From positions 175,136-239,135 of the forward strand of contig NZ_VUOS01000019.1 in the NCBI RefSeq assembly GCF_009829325.1: a stretch of DNA of 64,000 nucleotides, given 5' to 3'. Positions 47,872-55,840 of this stretch are shown one piece after another. The DNA is from Nocardia sp. CY41. Lineage in GTDB: Bacteria; Actinomycetota; Actinomycetes; Mycobacteriales; Mycobacteriaceae. Made by a program: the position numbers and the translations under genes. Position 1 is the stretch's first letter. Each line of letters opens with the position of its first letter. The notes beneath the pieces are model-generated. The model worked only from the letters and a program-made list of their open reading frames with translations, was not told where the DNA came from and did no database searches.

Positions 47872-48002
47872 CGATGTCGTGTCTCCCGGTGCCGGGACCA
47901 GCACGGTTCCGTCCGGTCGGAACTCGTGACAGAATCACAGGCGCATTTTCACGAGACGTCGGCTTCGGGGTTGGTCGACATCGAAAAGAACTGGAGGCAC
48001 GA

Positions 48003-48308
48003 ATGATTCGTACTGCTGGGTTTGTCGGTGCGCTTGCCCTGGCAGGGGCCGCGGCCATGTTGTCGGCGGGGACGGCGCAGGCCGCGGTCGGCACGCTGTC
48101 GATCAACGGTGAGCTGCACGCGGATCCGGTGGGCTGCTTGAACACCGACGGCACCTTCTACACCACGTTCCAGATCACCGTCGTCAACAGCACCGATCGT
48201 GCCGTCACGCTGTACTCCGGAAGGGACTGCACCGGTTCCGTGGTCGGCGAGCTGCCCGTGGAGAAGATCGGTTACCTGCCCAAGGGCGGCAGCGTCTCCG
48301 TCAGCTGA
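48003..48308 (+). CDS. Small secreted protein
   Basis: 101 residues from ATG 48003 with TGGAGG upstream. Classical signal peptide MIRTAGFVGALALAGAAAML SAGTAQA, cleaved after AQA (residue 27 or so). The mature protein is about 74 residues and beta-rich, with two Cys (DPVGCLNTDG, GRDCTGS) placed for one disulphide. No family recognised. It is followed by two hairpins. Confidence 0.7.
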   Translation: MIRTAGFVGALALAGAAAMLSAGTAQAAVGTLSINGELHADPVGCLNTDGTFYTTFQITVVNSTDRAVTLYSGRDCTGSVVGELPVEKIGYLPKGGSVSVS

Positions 48309-48327
48309 GCCCCCGGTCGTGACGGCG

Positions 48328-48418
48328 GCCGAGGCGTAGCGTGCCTCGGCGCGGCGGGAGCGCCCTGTCGTCCCAGAAGCGAGCGTGCCGATCCCCCGGG
48401 TGTGTGGATCGGCACGCT
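48328..48418. terminator. Two hairpins between convergent genes
   Basis: GCCGAGGC/GCCTCGGC (48328-48335 and 48343-48350), then a 13-bp perfect stem, AGCGTGCCGATCC (48382-48394) with GGATCGGCACGCT (48406-48418). The first follows the secreted-protein gene. The second lies 7 bp from the stop of the small minus-strand gene at 48425 and can serve both directions. Confidence 0.75.
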
Positions 48419-48424
48419 GCTCGG

Positions 48425-48601
48425 TCAACGCGTGCGCGGCCAGTCTCCCTGGCGCGCCACGGTGGACTCCGAACTCACCGGCACCGGCGCGGCGGCGGCC
48501 GAGCGGCGACGCCCGCGCGGATCCCATGCCATCGCAGTCGCCGCGGCACCCAACAGGACGATCACGATCATCGTCACAACACACCAGACCAACACGGTCA
48601 T
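48425..48601 (-). CDS. 58-residue single-pass membrane protein
   Basis: Starts MTVLVWCVVTMIVIVLLGAA at ATG 48601, with AGAGAGG six bases upstream, and ends VARQGDWPRTR. The first 26 residues form one strong transmembrane helix; the rest is a basic and Ala/Pro-rich tail. A good ribosome site, the hydrophobic-then-charged pattern and a dedicated terminator just past its stop support a real gene. Function unknown. Confidence 0.6.
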   Translation of the reverse strand: MTVLVWCVVTMIVIVLLGAAATAMAWDPRGRRRSAAAAPVPVSSESTVARQGDWPRTR

Positions 48602-48955
48602 CGCCTCTCTGGCAGCACCATCCGTTTGTCAGACTGCGTCGGCTTATCAAGGCGGACAGTTGTTTTCGAGTCGCCGACAGTATTCACCGCCGCCTGGCCG
48701 CGCGCGAGTCCACGGCGCGGCGCCGACTTCGTCGGAAGTTCGCGATCGGTTCCGACGCGGACGGCGCACCAGCCCGAACGCCGAAATCTTCCGGTGATCG
48801 ACTCGCGGTCCGGAGACCGGAATCACGGCCGCGCCCCCGCCGTCCGGTGTGTGGGCGGCGTCTCACTGCGCAGCCGGCGTCGGTTTGTCCTGTTTTCGCC
48901 GGGGTAGCACGGTGGGGAACGGAGGTCACCCACACCGGAAAGGGCTGGTTCGGCG
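48602..48955. other. Intergenic region upstream of the DUF4383 gene
   Basis: 354 bp between two divergent genes. Translations in all frames lack domains and good starts. It must hold the promoters of both genes, but no clear pair of elements was found. Confidence 0.4.
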
Positions 48956-49441
48956 ATGTCGAATTCCACAACGGGCGCGACAACGGATCGGCGATCGCCT
49001 CTGCAGGTCGCCGCTATGGCGGTAGGGGCGGTGTTCCTCCTGGTCGGGATTCTCGGTTTCATTCCAGGAATCACCACCGACTACAGCGAACTCGACTGGG
49101 CGGGGCATCACTCGCAGGCCCAGTTGCTCGGTTTGTTCAACGTGTCCGTGCTGCACAACGTGGTTCATCTGGCATTCGGCGTCATCGGCGCGCTGGCCGC
49201 CCGCACCCCCGCGTCGGCGCGTGCGTACCTCGTCGGCGGCGGTGTCCTCTACCTCGTCCTGTGGCTGTACGGCCTCGTCGTGGACCCGGACAGCGACGCC
49301 AATTTCGTGCCGCTCGACACGGCGGACAACTGGCTGCACTTCGCCTTGGGCGCGGGGATGATCGCCCTGGGGGTGATCTTGGCGCGGCGGCCCGCGACTC
49401 GAGCGCCCGGCGCGGGCGGGCAGACCGGGATGCTGGAATAG
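48956..49441 (+). CDS. DUF4383 membrane protein
   Basis: 161 residues from ATG 48956. Four transmembrane helices in the DUF4383 order: VAAMAVGAVFLLVGILGFIPG, then the signature SQAQLLGLFNVSVLHNVVHL AFGVIGALAA, LVGGGVLYLVLWLYGLVV, and DNWLHFALGAGMIALGVIL. Family function is unknown; members are common in actinobacteria and often stress-induced. Confidence 0.88.
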   Translation: MSNSTTGATTDRRSPLQVAAMAVGAVFLLVGILGFIPGITTDYSELDWAGHHSQAQLLGLFNVSVLHNVVHLAFGVIGALAARTPASARAYLVGGGVLYLVLWLYGLVVDPDSDANFVPLDTADNWLHFALGAGMIALGVILARRPATRAPGAGGQTGMLE

Positions 49442-49488
49442 CGGGATCGCGTCCGCGGGGCTGCAGGGACTCGGTTCGGGCGGCCTCG

Positions 49489-49720
49489 TCACAGCGCGGC
49501 GTAGACGGCTTCGATCAAATCGTGTGCGCGGCGATCACCGGCTGCGGTGTCGCGCCGCAAATTCGGTATGAACGCGATCGCGACGTCGGGCGGGAGGTTC
49601 CCGAGCCCGACCGAGCCGCTCGCGCCCGGGATGGCCGAAAGCGGTGGAGCGGGCCGCGTCCGGCGGTAGGAAGGTGGCGCAGGGGAGCATGTAGCCGAGG
49701 GTGACCCGTGGTCCAGTTCG
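49489..49720 (-). pseudogene. Frameshifted C-terminal remnant of a serine beta-lactamase-like hydrolase
   Basis: Two minus-strand frames together make one recognisable tail. The first gives VTLGYMLPCATFLPPDAARS TAFGHPG; after a +1 shift near 49625-49633 the second continues GASGSVGLGNLPPDVAIAFI PNLRRDTAAGDRRAHDLIEA VYAAL to the stop at 49489. AFGHPG-x-GSVG and the final helix are typical of class C beta-lactamase/esterase C-termini. The catalytic SxxK and YxN parts are missing. A decayed, truncated gene. Confidence 0.6.
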
Positions 49721-49792
49721 GGCCTGTTGGTAGCCGGCGGCGCGCTTGGTGGGTGTGGGGTGTGGTTGCCGAAGTTTCGCGCACCGCACATG

Positions 49793-49823
49793 TTGACATC
49801 GACTGCTGTTGACAACATATGAT
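49793..49823 (+). promoter_or_regulatory. Probable promoter with inverted repeat
   Basis: TTGACA (49793-49798) and TATGAT (49818-49823) are 19 bases apart. A second TTGACA lies at 49809-49814. TTGACATC (49793-49800) and GATGTCAA (49821-49828) form an inverted repeat around the element, suggesting control by a dimeric regulator. It would drive the gene starting at 49926. Confidence 0.5.
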
Positions 49824-49925
49824 GTCAATAACTCGCTCAGTCTGCGGGTCGATGCGTCGACACGTGTGAACCGCAGGGCGCAGCGTTTCCACCACTTCAG
49901 CTACGACCGCGGCAAGGGAGTACCG

Positions 49926-50252
49926 ATGAGGGCCAAACCACCCGCGCTGGGATATCTCCGCAAGGATGTCTCGGGTGTGTCGCAGGACTGGGACGAAGCG
50001 CAGATGCGGAGCTTGGCGAAGCGTCTCGGCTACGAGCTGTGCAAGACCGTCACCTTCGGCGCCGGCACCGACGCGCCGGTGGAGCGCCTGGTCGACGCCG
50101 TGCGGGTGTTCGGTGTCGACGCGGTGATCGCACCGGGTCTGCATCACTTCGGCAATGCGGTGCCGGGCGAACTCGTGGAAGTGTGCGACCTGATCACGGT
50201 GACGCCCCAGCAGACGTACTCTCGTTCGGCGCTGTCGCGTATCTGGGCGTAA
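49926..50252 (+). CDS. Degenerate resolvase-fold small protein
   Basis: 108 residues from ATG 49926 with GGGAG upstream. ALGYLRKDVSGVSQDWDEAQ MRSLAKRLGYELCKTVTF and VDAVRVFGVDAVIAPGLHHF resemble the N-terminal catalytic fold of serine recombinases. The spacing around the catalytic Arg/Ser (R-K-D-V-S instead of R-x-S) is altered, and there is no DNA-binding domain. It is therefore probably not an active recombinase. Function unknown. Confidence 0.55.
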   Translation: MRAKPPALGYLRKDVSGVSQDWDEAQMRSLAKRLGYELCKTVTFGAGTDAPVERLVDAVRVFGVDAVIAPGLHHFGNAVPGELVEVCDLITVTPQQTYSRSALSRIWA

Positions 50253-50329
50253 CTCCTCGGCGTCGATAACGAAAACCGCGTCCCGCCGATCACCAACCTA
50301 CGGGTCGAGGGCTGATCAGAAGGAGCTTC

Positions 50330-50692
50330 ATGAGAAGGGCTGCTGCCGCCGTCGCGCGGCTTGGCGTGGGCGCTGTTACCGGACTGGCCTGCGTGGCGAT
50401 CACCGGGACAGGCCCGGTGCAAGCGGCACCGCGGGATTGCGTCGTCGAGCGAGAAATCTTCAGCGCCTCCGCGACCTGCCCCGGCGGCGACGTCACCGAG
50501 TACGTCCTCCGGGTGGAATGTGTCGGCATCTACAGCTCAGGACCGTTTCCGCTATACGCTGCCGGGACCTACATCCAGCTCGGCTACCCCTTCACGCCGA
50601 ACGGTCAGCGCACTACGACGGGATGCATGAATTGGGGCCCCGGTCTGCTCGGGGTCGTCACCAACGCCTCGGTGGAGACCTATCACCGCTGA
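50330..50692 (+). CDS. Small secreted protein
   Basis: 120 residues from ATG 50330 with AAGGAG five bases before. Signal peptide of about 32 residues (MRRAAAAVARLGVGAVTGLA CVAITGTGPVQA). The mature part has four Cys (DCVVE, ATCPGG, VECVG, TGCMNWG), compatible with two disulphides, and several Tyr. Related in layout to the other small exported proteins in the window but not in sequence. Function unknown. Confidence 0.65.
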   Translation: MRRAAAAVARLGVGAVTGLACVAITGTGPVQAAPRDCVVEREIFSASATCPGGDVTEYVLRVECVGIYSSGPFPLYAAGTYIQLGYPFTPNGQRTTTGCMNWGPGLLGVVTNASVETYHR

Positions 50693-50747
50693 GGTGGTCG
50701 GATGGCGAGGGGCGGGCCGACTCGGCCGGGGCGGATAGGCTTGCGGC

Positions 50748-51587
50748 ATGTCGGACGCGGTGGCACACAAAGAGTTTTCGGTCGCGCTCGCGCTGGGTGG
50801 GGGCGGCCCGGTCGGCATCGCGTGGTTGGCGGGATTGGCCACCGGATTGCGGGACAGCGGTGTGGACTTGGCGCTGGCGGATCGCTTCGTGGGGACCTCC
50901 GCCGGGGCGGTGGTCGGCGCGGTGCTGGCCGACGGTGGTAATCCGGCGCGTTTGTTGCGGCCGCCGTCGACATCGGCGCCGGTGCGCGCGGATCCGGCGC
51001 GGATGGCGGAGATCTTCGCCGTGCTGCGCACGCCTGGGCAGGATCCCGCTGAGGGGCGTCGCCGGGCGGGCGCACTGGCGCTGTCCGCCCGGGTCGGCGA
51101 TCCGGACGAGCACATCGCACGCATCGGCGGGCTGGCCGGTGTGGCGCGGTGGCCCGAGCGCGATCTCGTCGTCACCGCGATCGACATCGCCACCGGTGAC
51201 CTGCGGGCGTGGACCAGGGACGGCGCGGCGTCGTTGCCCGCGGCACTGGCGTCGAGCACCGCGGTGCCGGGCGTGTTCCCGCCGATTCCGATCGACGGGA
51301 GCCACTACGTCGACGGCGGGCTGCGCTCGCCGGTCAACGCCGACCTGGCCGCAGGCGCGGATGTCGTAGTGATCGCCGAACCCTTGGCGCACATGTTCCC
51401 GCGCGTTCCCAGCGATCGCGAATTGGGTTCGGCCACAGAGATCTCCATCGTCCCCGACGACGACGCCATCGCCGCGTTCGGGCTCGACGTGTTCGCCCCG
51501 GCCGCGCTGGCCCCCGCGCACGCGGCCGGGGTGCGTCAGGCCGCCGAGGCGGCGCGGCGACTGAAGGACGTCTGGCCGGACCGCTGA
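50748..51587 (+). CDS. Patatin-like phospholipase
   Basis: 279 residues from ATG 50748. Patatin motifs in order: oxyanion loop ALGGGGPVGIAWLAGLATGL (about 16-35), nucleophile GTSAGA (about 49-54), VVTAIDIATGDLRAW, SSTAVPGVFPPIPIDG, and catalytic Asp in YVDGGLRSPVNADLA. The Ser-Asp dyad is complete. It acts as a lipid acyl hydrolase in the cytoplasm or at the inner membrane face. No secretion signal. Confidence 0.9.
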   Translation: MSDAVAHKEFSVALALGGGGPVGIAWLAGLATGLRDSGVDLALADRFVGTSAGAVVGAVLADGGNPARLLRPPSTSAPVRADPARMAEIFAVLRTPGQDPAEGRRRAGALALSARVGDPDEHIARIGGLAGVARWPERDLVVTAIDIATGDLRAWTRDGAASLPAALASSTAVPGVFPPIPIDGSHYVDGGLRSPVNADLAAGADVVVIAEPLAHMFPRVPSDRELGSATEISIVPDDDAIAAFGLDVFAPAALAPAHAAGVRQAAEAARRLKDVWPDR

Positions 51588-51726
51588 CCGAGAGGGTCGC
51601 TGACGACCCGGCTTCGTCCGGCGTGTACCAGAGAATGCCCTTGATCTCCGGATGGTCGGGAGCCAGGCTGGATCGGTAACTGTTCGATGCGCGCCGAGCA
51701 TCCGAAATCACCGACCCGGCGATACG

Positions 51727-51749
51727 CTCCGGCGCGGCGAGCGCCGGAG
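51727..51749. terminator. Hairpin between patatin and bfr
   Basis: CTCCGGCGC (51727-51735) and GCGCCGGAG (51741-51749), a perfect 9-bp stem with a 5-base loop, between two convergent genes. Confidence 0.65.
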
Positions 51750-51792
51750 GGCATCGCCGGGCGGTCCCGGCGTGGCGCGGCGGAAAGCCGGG

Positions 51793-52272
51793 TCAGTCGT
51801 CCGGAGTTTCGGTGAAGCGCTGGAGGTACAGCGGCTCGCCCAGCTTCTCCACCAGATCGAGTTCGGTCTCCAGATAGTCGACGTGCTGTTCCTCGTCTTC
51901 GAGGATGTGCTCGAAGATGCGCGCGGAGGTGACGTCCCCGCGCGAACGCATCAACTCGATGCCCCGCCGGAGCCGTTCCACCGCTTCCAGCTCGATCTGC
52001 AGATCGGCCCGCAGTTGTTCCGGCACGCTCTGCCCGATGCGCAGCGGATTGAGCTTCTGATAGTTGGGCAGCCCCTCGAGGAACAGAATCCGGTCGGTGA
52101 GGAGCTCGGCATGTTTCATCTCATCGATGGATTCGTGCCGAGTGTGCCGCGCCAGCTTGGTGAAACCCCAGTTCTCCTGCATCTTGGCGTGCAGGAAGTA
52201 CTGGTTGATCGCCGTGAGTTCGGCCGTCAGTTGCTCGTTGAGCAACGCCACGATGTCCTTGTCGCCGTCCAT
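51793..52272 (-). CDS. bfr: Bacterioferritin
   Basis: 159 residues from ATG 52272, the usual length. Ferroxidase ligands appear in NEQLTAELTAINQYF (Glu), RHTRHESIDEMKHAELL (Glu, His), LQIELEAVE (Glu) and HILEDEEQHVDYLE (Glu, His). The Met of DEMKHAE is the axial heme ligand. It stores iron as a 24-mer cage. It is transcribed with bfd from the tandem iron boxes, with 58 bp between. Confidence 0.94.
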   Translation of the reverse strand: MDGDKDIVALLNEQLTAELTAINQYFLHAKMQENWGFTKLARHTRHESIDEMKHAELLTDRILFLEGLPNYQKLNPLRIGQSVPEQLRADLQIELEAVERLRRGIELMRSRGDVTSARIFEHILEDEEQHVDYLETELDLVEKLGEPLYLQRFTETPDD

Positions 52273-52330
52273 AGCAGCGATCGTGGCACAAAATGTGCGC
52301 AGCGCGGCAGAGACCGCCTGGTGTGTCGCT

Positions 52331-52522
52331 TCAGGCGGCCGTGGGTTGCGCTCCGGTCGTCGCCCGGGCGCTGCCGATCACCTCGGCCAATCGCGCCGTG
52401 CAACTGCCGCAGCCGGGTTTCCAACCACAGGCGTTCTTCACCTGGCGGATGCTGTCGGCGCCCGCCGCAACGCAGGTGTGCACATCACCTTCGGACACCG
52501 CGTTACAGATACAGACGTACAT
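52331..52522 (-). CDS. bfd: Bacterioferritin-associated ferredoxin
   Basis: 63 residues from ATG 52522. MYVCICNAVSEGDV and KNACGWKPGCGSCTARL give the four Cys of the Bfd [2Fe-2S] domain (CxC and CxxxxxCxxC-type spacing). Bfd reduces the bacterioferritin core to release iron. It is the first gene of the bfd-bfr unit, immediately downstream of two iron boxes. Confidence 0.9.
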   Translation of the reverse strand: MYVCICNAVSEGDVHTCVAAGADSIRQVKNACGWKPGCGSCTARLAEVIGSARATTGAQPTAA

Positions 52523-52552
52523 GAAGCCTCACAGCCAGGATCACCTTTCCGA

Positions 52553-52590
52553 TGAGGTTAGCCTCGACTAACGAGGTAAGCCTCCCCTAA
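52553..52590 (-). promoter_or_regulatory. Tandem IdeR/DtxR iron boxes
   Basis: Two abutting 19-bp sites: TGAGGTTAGCCTCGACTAA (52553-52571) and CGAGGTAAGCCTCCCCTAA (52572-52590). Against the IdeR consensus TTAGGTTAGGCTAACCTAA they match at 14 and 13 positions. They begin 31 bp upstream of the bfd start. IdeR with iron activates storage genes from tandem upstream boxes in mycobacteria, so iron-dependent activation is the likely outcome. Confidence 0.75.
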
Positions 52591-52987
52591 TGTATAGCAG
52601 CTCCGCGGGCCGGGGGGAACCCCGACATGCGGGCCTGGCGCTTTTCTGCACATCCGGTCGCGGCGCCAGCCGTCGGCGAGCCGCTGCACGGCGAGGCACC
52701 GCAGGTCGCTGGACTCGAGCCCCGGCGTTGCCCGGAGCGGTTCGGCGGCGTGCCGCGCCCGCGCCTCCGACGTCGAGCGGATCACCGCCTCTCAGCTGTG
52801 TGCCCCGACCCCCGCGGGGCGCAGTGCTCAGCCGTCGTCGCGCAGTGGCGCGGGATCCGGGGGCGCCGCCGTGATCGCTCCCGCGCTGTCCGCTGAACCA
52901 TGGACAGCCCGAAGCGTCGCCCCGCTACTGCTCAGCCGAGTGAACTCGCCGATCGGCGAGTGTGGTGTTGCGAATCAGTGTGCCCCC
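52591..52987. other. Gene-free stretch upstream of bfd
   Basis: 397 bp. Frames on both strands translate to Arg/Pro-rich sequence without domains or good starts. It presumably holds the bfd-bfr promoter near 52590-52620 (TAATGTATAGC) and the end of the maoC-like transcript. Nothing else seen. Confidence 0.4.
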
Positions 52988-53440
52988 TCAGTTCAGGTAA
53001 CGGACCAGGTGTTCGGCGACGCAGGCCGGCTTGTCCGCGCCCTCGGCGGTGATGGTCACGGTCCGTTCGGCCTGCACGCCGCCGGGCACGTCGGTGACTG
53101 CGGTGAGCGTGACGGTGCCGCGCACCCGGCTGCCGACGCGCACCGGACTGACGAAGCGCACTTTGTTCAGGCCGTAGTTGATCGCCATCCGGGCCGACCG
53201 CACTGTCATCAACTGCTGGCTGATCGGAGCGAGCAACGCGAGGGTGAGGAACCCGTGGGCAATGGTGGCCCCGTACGGGCCGTCCGCGGCGCGGTCCGGG
53301 TCGACGTGGATCCACTGGTGGTCGCCGGTCGCCTCGGCGAACAGGTCGATGCGTCGCTGGTCGATCTCGAGCCACTCGCCCGGGCCGAGTTCGGTGCCTA
53401 CCGCGGCGCGCAGAGCGTCGAAATCGGGGAAGGCGGTCAT
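52988..53440 (-). CDS. MaoC-like dehydratase (NodN type)
   Basis: 150 residues from ATG 53440 with AAAGGATG upstream. Single hot-dog fold: FAEATGDHQWIHVDPDRAAD GPYGATIAHGFLTLALLAPI contains the hydratase motif with catalytic Asp and His, followed by NYGLNKVRFVSPVRVGSRVR. It would hydrate a 2-enoyl-CoA. The frame stays open upstream into an AMP-ligase remnant, but the start above has its own ribosome site. Confidence 0.88.
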   Translation of the reverse strand: MTAFPDFDALRAAVGTELGPGEWLEIDQRRIDLFAEATGDHQWIHVDPDRAADGPYGATIAHGFLTLALLAPISQQLMTVRSARMAINYGLNKVRFVSPVRVGSRVRGTVTLTAVTDVPGGVQAERTVTITAEGADKPACVAEHLVRYLN

Positions 53441-53489
53441 GCGGCATCCTTTCTGTGGGCGGCGTCTGCACGATATCCGGGGAGCGGCA

Positions 53490-53605
53490 GCGCGCGGAAT
53501 CCGCTGCCGCGAACGGTCCTTGATCGCCTTTCCGGTGGCATCGAGCGGCAACGGGCGCAGCAAAGGGATCAAGCGTGGAACCCTGTAGCCCGCCATTCGA
53601 GCGCA
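53490..53605 (-). pseudogene. C-terminal remnant of an acyl-AMP/CoA ligase
   Basis: The minus-strand frame reads ARMAGYRVPRLIPLLRPLPL DATGKAIKDRSRQRI. GYRVPR and LPL-x-ATGK are the A8-A10 end of ANL-family acyl-CoA/AMP ligases, including the catalytic Lys position. Nothing upstream restores the rest of the enzyme. It lies in frame with and just before the maoC-like gene, as if a ligase-maoC operon lost its first gene. Confidence 0.55.
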
Positions 53606-53941
53606 GCGCAGCAAGGGCGGCGCCTACGGTCGCGGGACGGTTCCCCAGGAATCGTTCGTTCTCGGCGGGATGGGTGTTGAACCGCGGACGACGAACATGG
53701 GATTGCTGCCGCCGGTGAGGCGCCCGCCGGGCATTCCGTACTTTCCACTGGCGGTTCCTCCGGCGACTTCGGCTAGGCGCAGCCCTGGGCTGCACCGGAA
53801 TGTGCGCACCTCCCCGGAAATGTGACCTCTACTACAGATTTGCACACTACCGGACACGAATGTCCGGTCATATTACTGTCCCGTAGCGGCCGTGGTCGGC
53901 CACGCGAGTTCCCAGCTCGCGTCCGAGCTTCGAGGTGTGTG
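53606..53941 (+). promoter_or_regulatory. Upstream region of cholesterol oxidase with 20-bp palindrome
   Basis: No gene. It contains a perfect palindrome, ACCGGACA-CGAA-TGTCCGGT (53849-53868), immediately before TATTAC (53871-53876), a plausible -10. A TetR-like dimer here would block the promoter. The site is about 75 bp before the ATG. It does not match the KstR site I know. Confidence 0.65.
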
Positions 53942-55534
53942 ATGTCAGCAATTACGCGCCGGTCACTGTTGACCGGGGCTGCCGCGGCGGGTGGCCTGCT
54001 GGCCGCCGCGCGCTACGCGAACACGAGTCCGATTGCCATGCGGGTCAACAGCGTTCCGCTCACTCGCGAGGAGCATCGGGCGGTCGTCATCGGATCGGGA
54101 TTCGGCGGTGGCGTCACCGCACTGCGCCTGGCCGAAGCCGGCGTTCGGGTACTGGTGCTCGAACGGGGGCTGCGCTGGCCGACCGGTCCGAATTCCGAGA
54201 CCTTCCCGCGCGCCTCGGCATTGGACAAGCGGGTGCTCTGGTACAAGTCCAGCCCGGTGCTGTTCGGTAAGCCATTGCTTTTCGAGCCGTTCACCGGTCT
54301 GGTGGAGGCCGTGCCCGGGAAAAATATGACCGCGCTGTGTGCGGCGGGCGTGGGCGGTGGATCGCTTGTCTACCAGGGAATGTCCTTGCAACCGGCGCAA
54401 GCGGTGTTCGACACCCACTTCCCCGAGGCTCTCGACTGGGCCACCATGGATCGCGTGCACTACCCGCGGGTCGCGCGCATGCTCGGCTTGGCCGTGGCCC
54501 CGGACGAGCTGATCGCCAGCCCCAGCTACGCCGCCTCGCGGGTCTTCGCCGATCGCGTGCGGCGCGCCGGACTTCCGCTGTCGAAGATCCCGATGCCCAT
54601 CGACTGGAACTACGCACTGGCCGAACTACGGGGGGAGATGAAGCCCTCCTACACCAACGGCGACGGCGCCATGGGGGTCAACAACGGGGGCAAGCACTCG
54701 GTCGACGTCACCTATATCGCCGCGGCCGAGGCGACCGGTCTGGTGACGGTCGAACAGCTGCACCAGGTCACCGACGTCGAGCGCGCCGCCGACGGCCGGT
54801 GGATCGTCCACGTCGAGCGCTTGGACACCAGCGGCGCCGTGCTGGAGAACAAGATCATCACCACCGGCGCACTGGTGATGTCGGCCGGAAGTCTCAACAC
54901 CACCAGGCTGCTGGTGCGCGCCTCGGCCAAGGGACTCATCCCCGATATGCCGGACGGCCTCGGCCAGGGCTGGGGCACCAACGCCGACCGCATCTATCTG
55001 TGGACCGATCCCGCGGCGAGTTTCGGTGCGGAGCAGGGCGGTCCGGTTGTCTACGGAAGCAAGAACTGGGACGATCCGCACACGGCCCACACCGTGATCC
55101 AGGCGTCCATCCCACCGATGGGCGCCGACGCCGGCAGCACCATGATGGTCGGCTACGGCGTCAGCGACGGTCGTGGCCACTTCGTCTACGACGCGGCCCG
55201 CGACGACGCCGTTCTCCAGTGGCCGCAGGACGGTGACAGCTACATCCAGGACAACCACATCGGCCCCGCCGCGCACCGGATCGCCGGTCCGGCAAGCATT
55301 CTCACCGACACCAACCTGCTGTTCCCGTCGACCTGGCACCCGCTCGGCGGTGCGAGCATGGGGGCCGTCTGCGATCTGGACGGCCGGGTGCACGGTCAGC
55401 GGGGCCTGTACGTGCTCGACGGCGCGCTCATGCCCGGGAACACCGCGGCCTGCAACCCCTCGATGACGATTGCCGCGGTAGCCGAGCGAGCCTTGGAAAA
55501 CTTGGTCGCGCAGGACGTCGGCGCGATCATCTGA
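53942..55534 (+). CDS. Cholesterol oxidase-like GMC oxidoreductase, Tat-exported
   Basis: 530 residues from ATG 53942. A twin-arginine signal, ITRRSLLTGAAAAGGLLAAA, precedes the FAD site HRAVVIGSGFGGGVTALRLA EAG (about 46-68). CAAGVGGGSLVYQGMSLQP and the C-terminal WHPLGGASMGAVCDLDGRV, VLDGALMPGNTAACNPSMTI AAVAERALE match class I cholesterol oxidases, including the active-site His and Asn. It would oxidise and isomerise 3-beta-hydroxysterols outside the cell with H2O2 release. It stands alone and is likely controlled by the upstream palindrome. Confidence 0.9.
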   Translation: MSAITRRSLLTGAAAAGGLLAAARYANTSPIAMRVNSVPLTREEHRAVVIGSGFGGGVTALRLAEAGVRVLVLERGLRWPTGPNSETFPRASALDKRVLWYKSSPVLFGKPLLFEPFTGLVEAVPGKNMTALCAAGVGGGSLVYQGMSLQPAQAVFDTHFPEALDWATMDRVHYPRVARMLGLAVAPDELIASPSYAASRVFADRVRRAGLPLSKIPMPIDWNYALAELRGEMKPSYTNGDGAMGVNNGGKHSVDVTYIAAAEATGLVTVEQLHQVTDVERAADGRWIVHVERLDTSGAVLENKIITTGALVMSAGSLNTTRLLVRASAKGLIPDMPDGLGQGWGTNADRIYLWTDPAASFGAEQGGPVVYGSKNWDDPHTAHTVIQASIPPMGADAGSTMMVGYGVSDGRGHFVYDAARDDAVLQWPQDGDSYIQDNHIGPAAHRIAGPASILTDTNLLFPSTWHPLGGASMGAVCDLDGRVHGQRGLYVLDGALMPGNTAACNPSMTIAAVAERALENLVAQDVGAII

Positions 55535-55554
55535 CCGGTTCCCCGCCGGACCGG

Positions 55555-55824
55555 TCACCGAGGCCGTGGGCGAGCGTCGGGACGCAGTGGACGCACGGCC
55601 GTGGCTTCGGGGCCGCGCTTGCGCATGGTGGCCGTGAACAGGACGGGCTGGCCCGCGTACAACGATTTGTAGCCGGTCATCTCGATGCTGGTGTACTCGA
55701 CGAACACCTGCGTGGGATCGTCCACGGGCTGGAGAAAGCCGAAGCCCTTCTCGATGTTGAACCAGACCACCGTGCCGCGGCGCCAGAAATCCGCCGCGGC
55801 ATGGTGGTGGGGCCGGCTTGTCAT
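55555..55824 (-). CDS. Cold-shock-domain protein
   Basis: 89 residues from ATG 55824. RGTVVWFNIEKGFGFLQPVD DPTQVFVEYTSIEMTGYKSL is a divergent cold-shock domain; KGFGF (RNP1) is kept while the RNP2 is VFVEY rather than VFVHY. His-rich start (RPHHHAA) and an Arg/Pro tail. Single-stranded nucleic-acid binding is expected. It follows the small gene at 55841-56008 by 16 bp, so the two form an operon. Confidence 0.85.
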   Translation of the reverse strand: MTSRPHHHAAADFWRRGTVVWFNIEKGFGFLQPVDDPTQVFVEYTSIEMTGYKSLYAGQPVLFTATMRKRGPEATAVRPLRPDARPRPR

Positions 55825-55840
55825 GAAGGATCGGTCCGGG

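Noticed and set aside
51588..51711. Minus-strand peptide with SLAPDHPEIKGILWYTPDEAG near the patatin 3' end
   Set aside because: Looks protein-like but is short, has no start, overlaps patatin if extended, and matches no family I can name.
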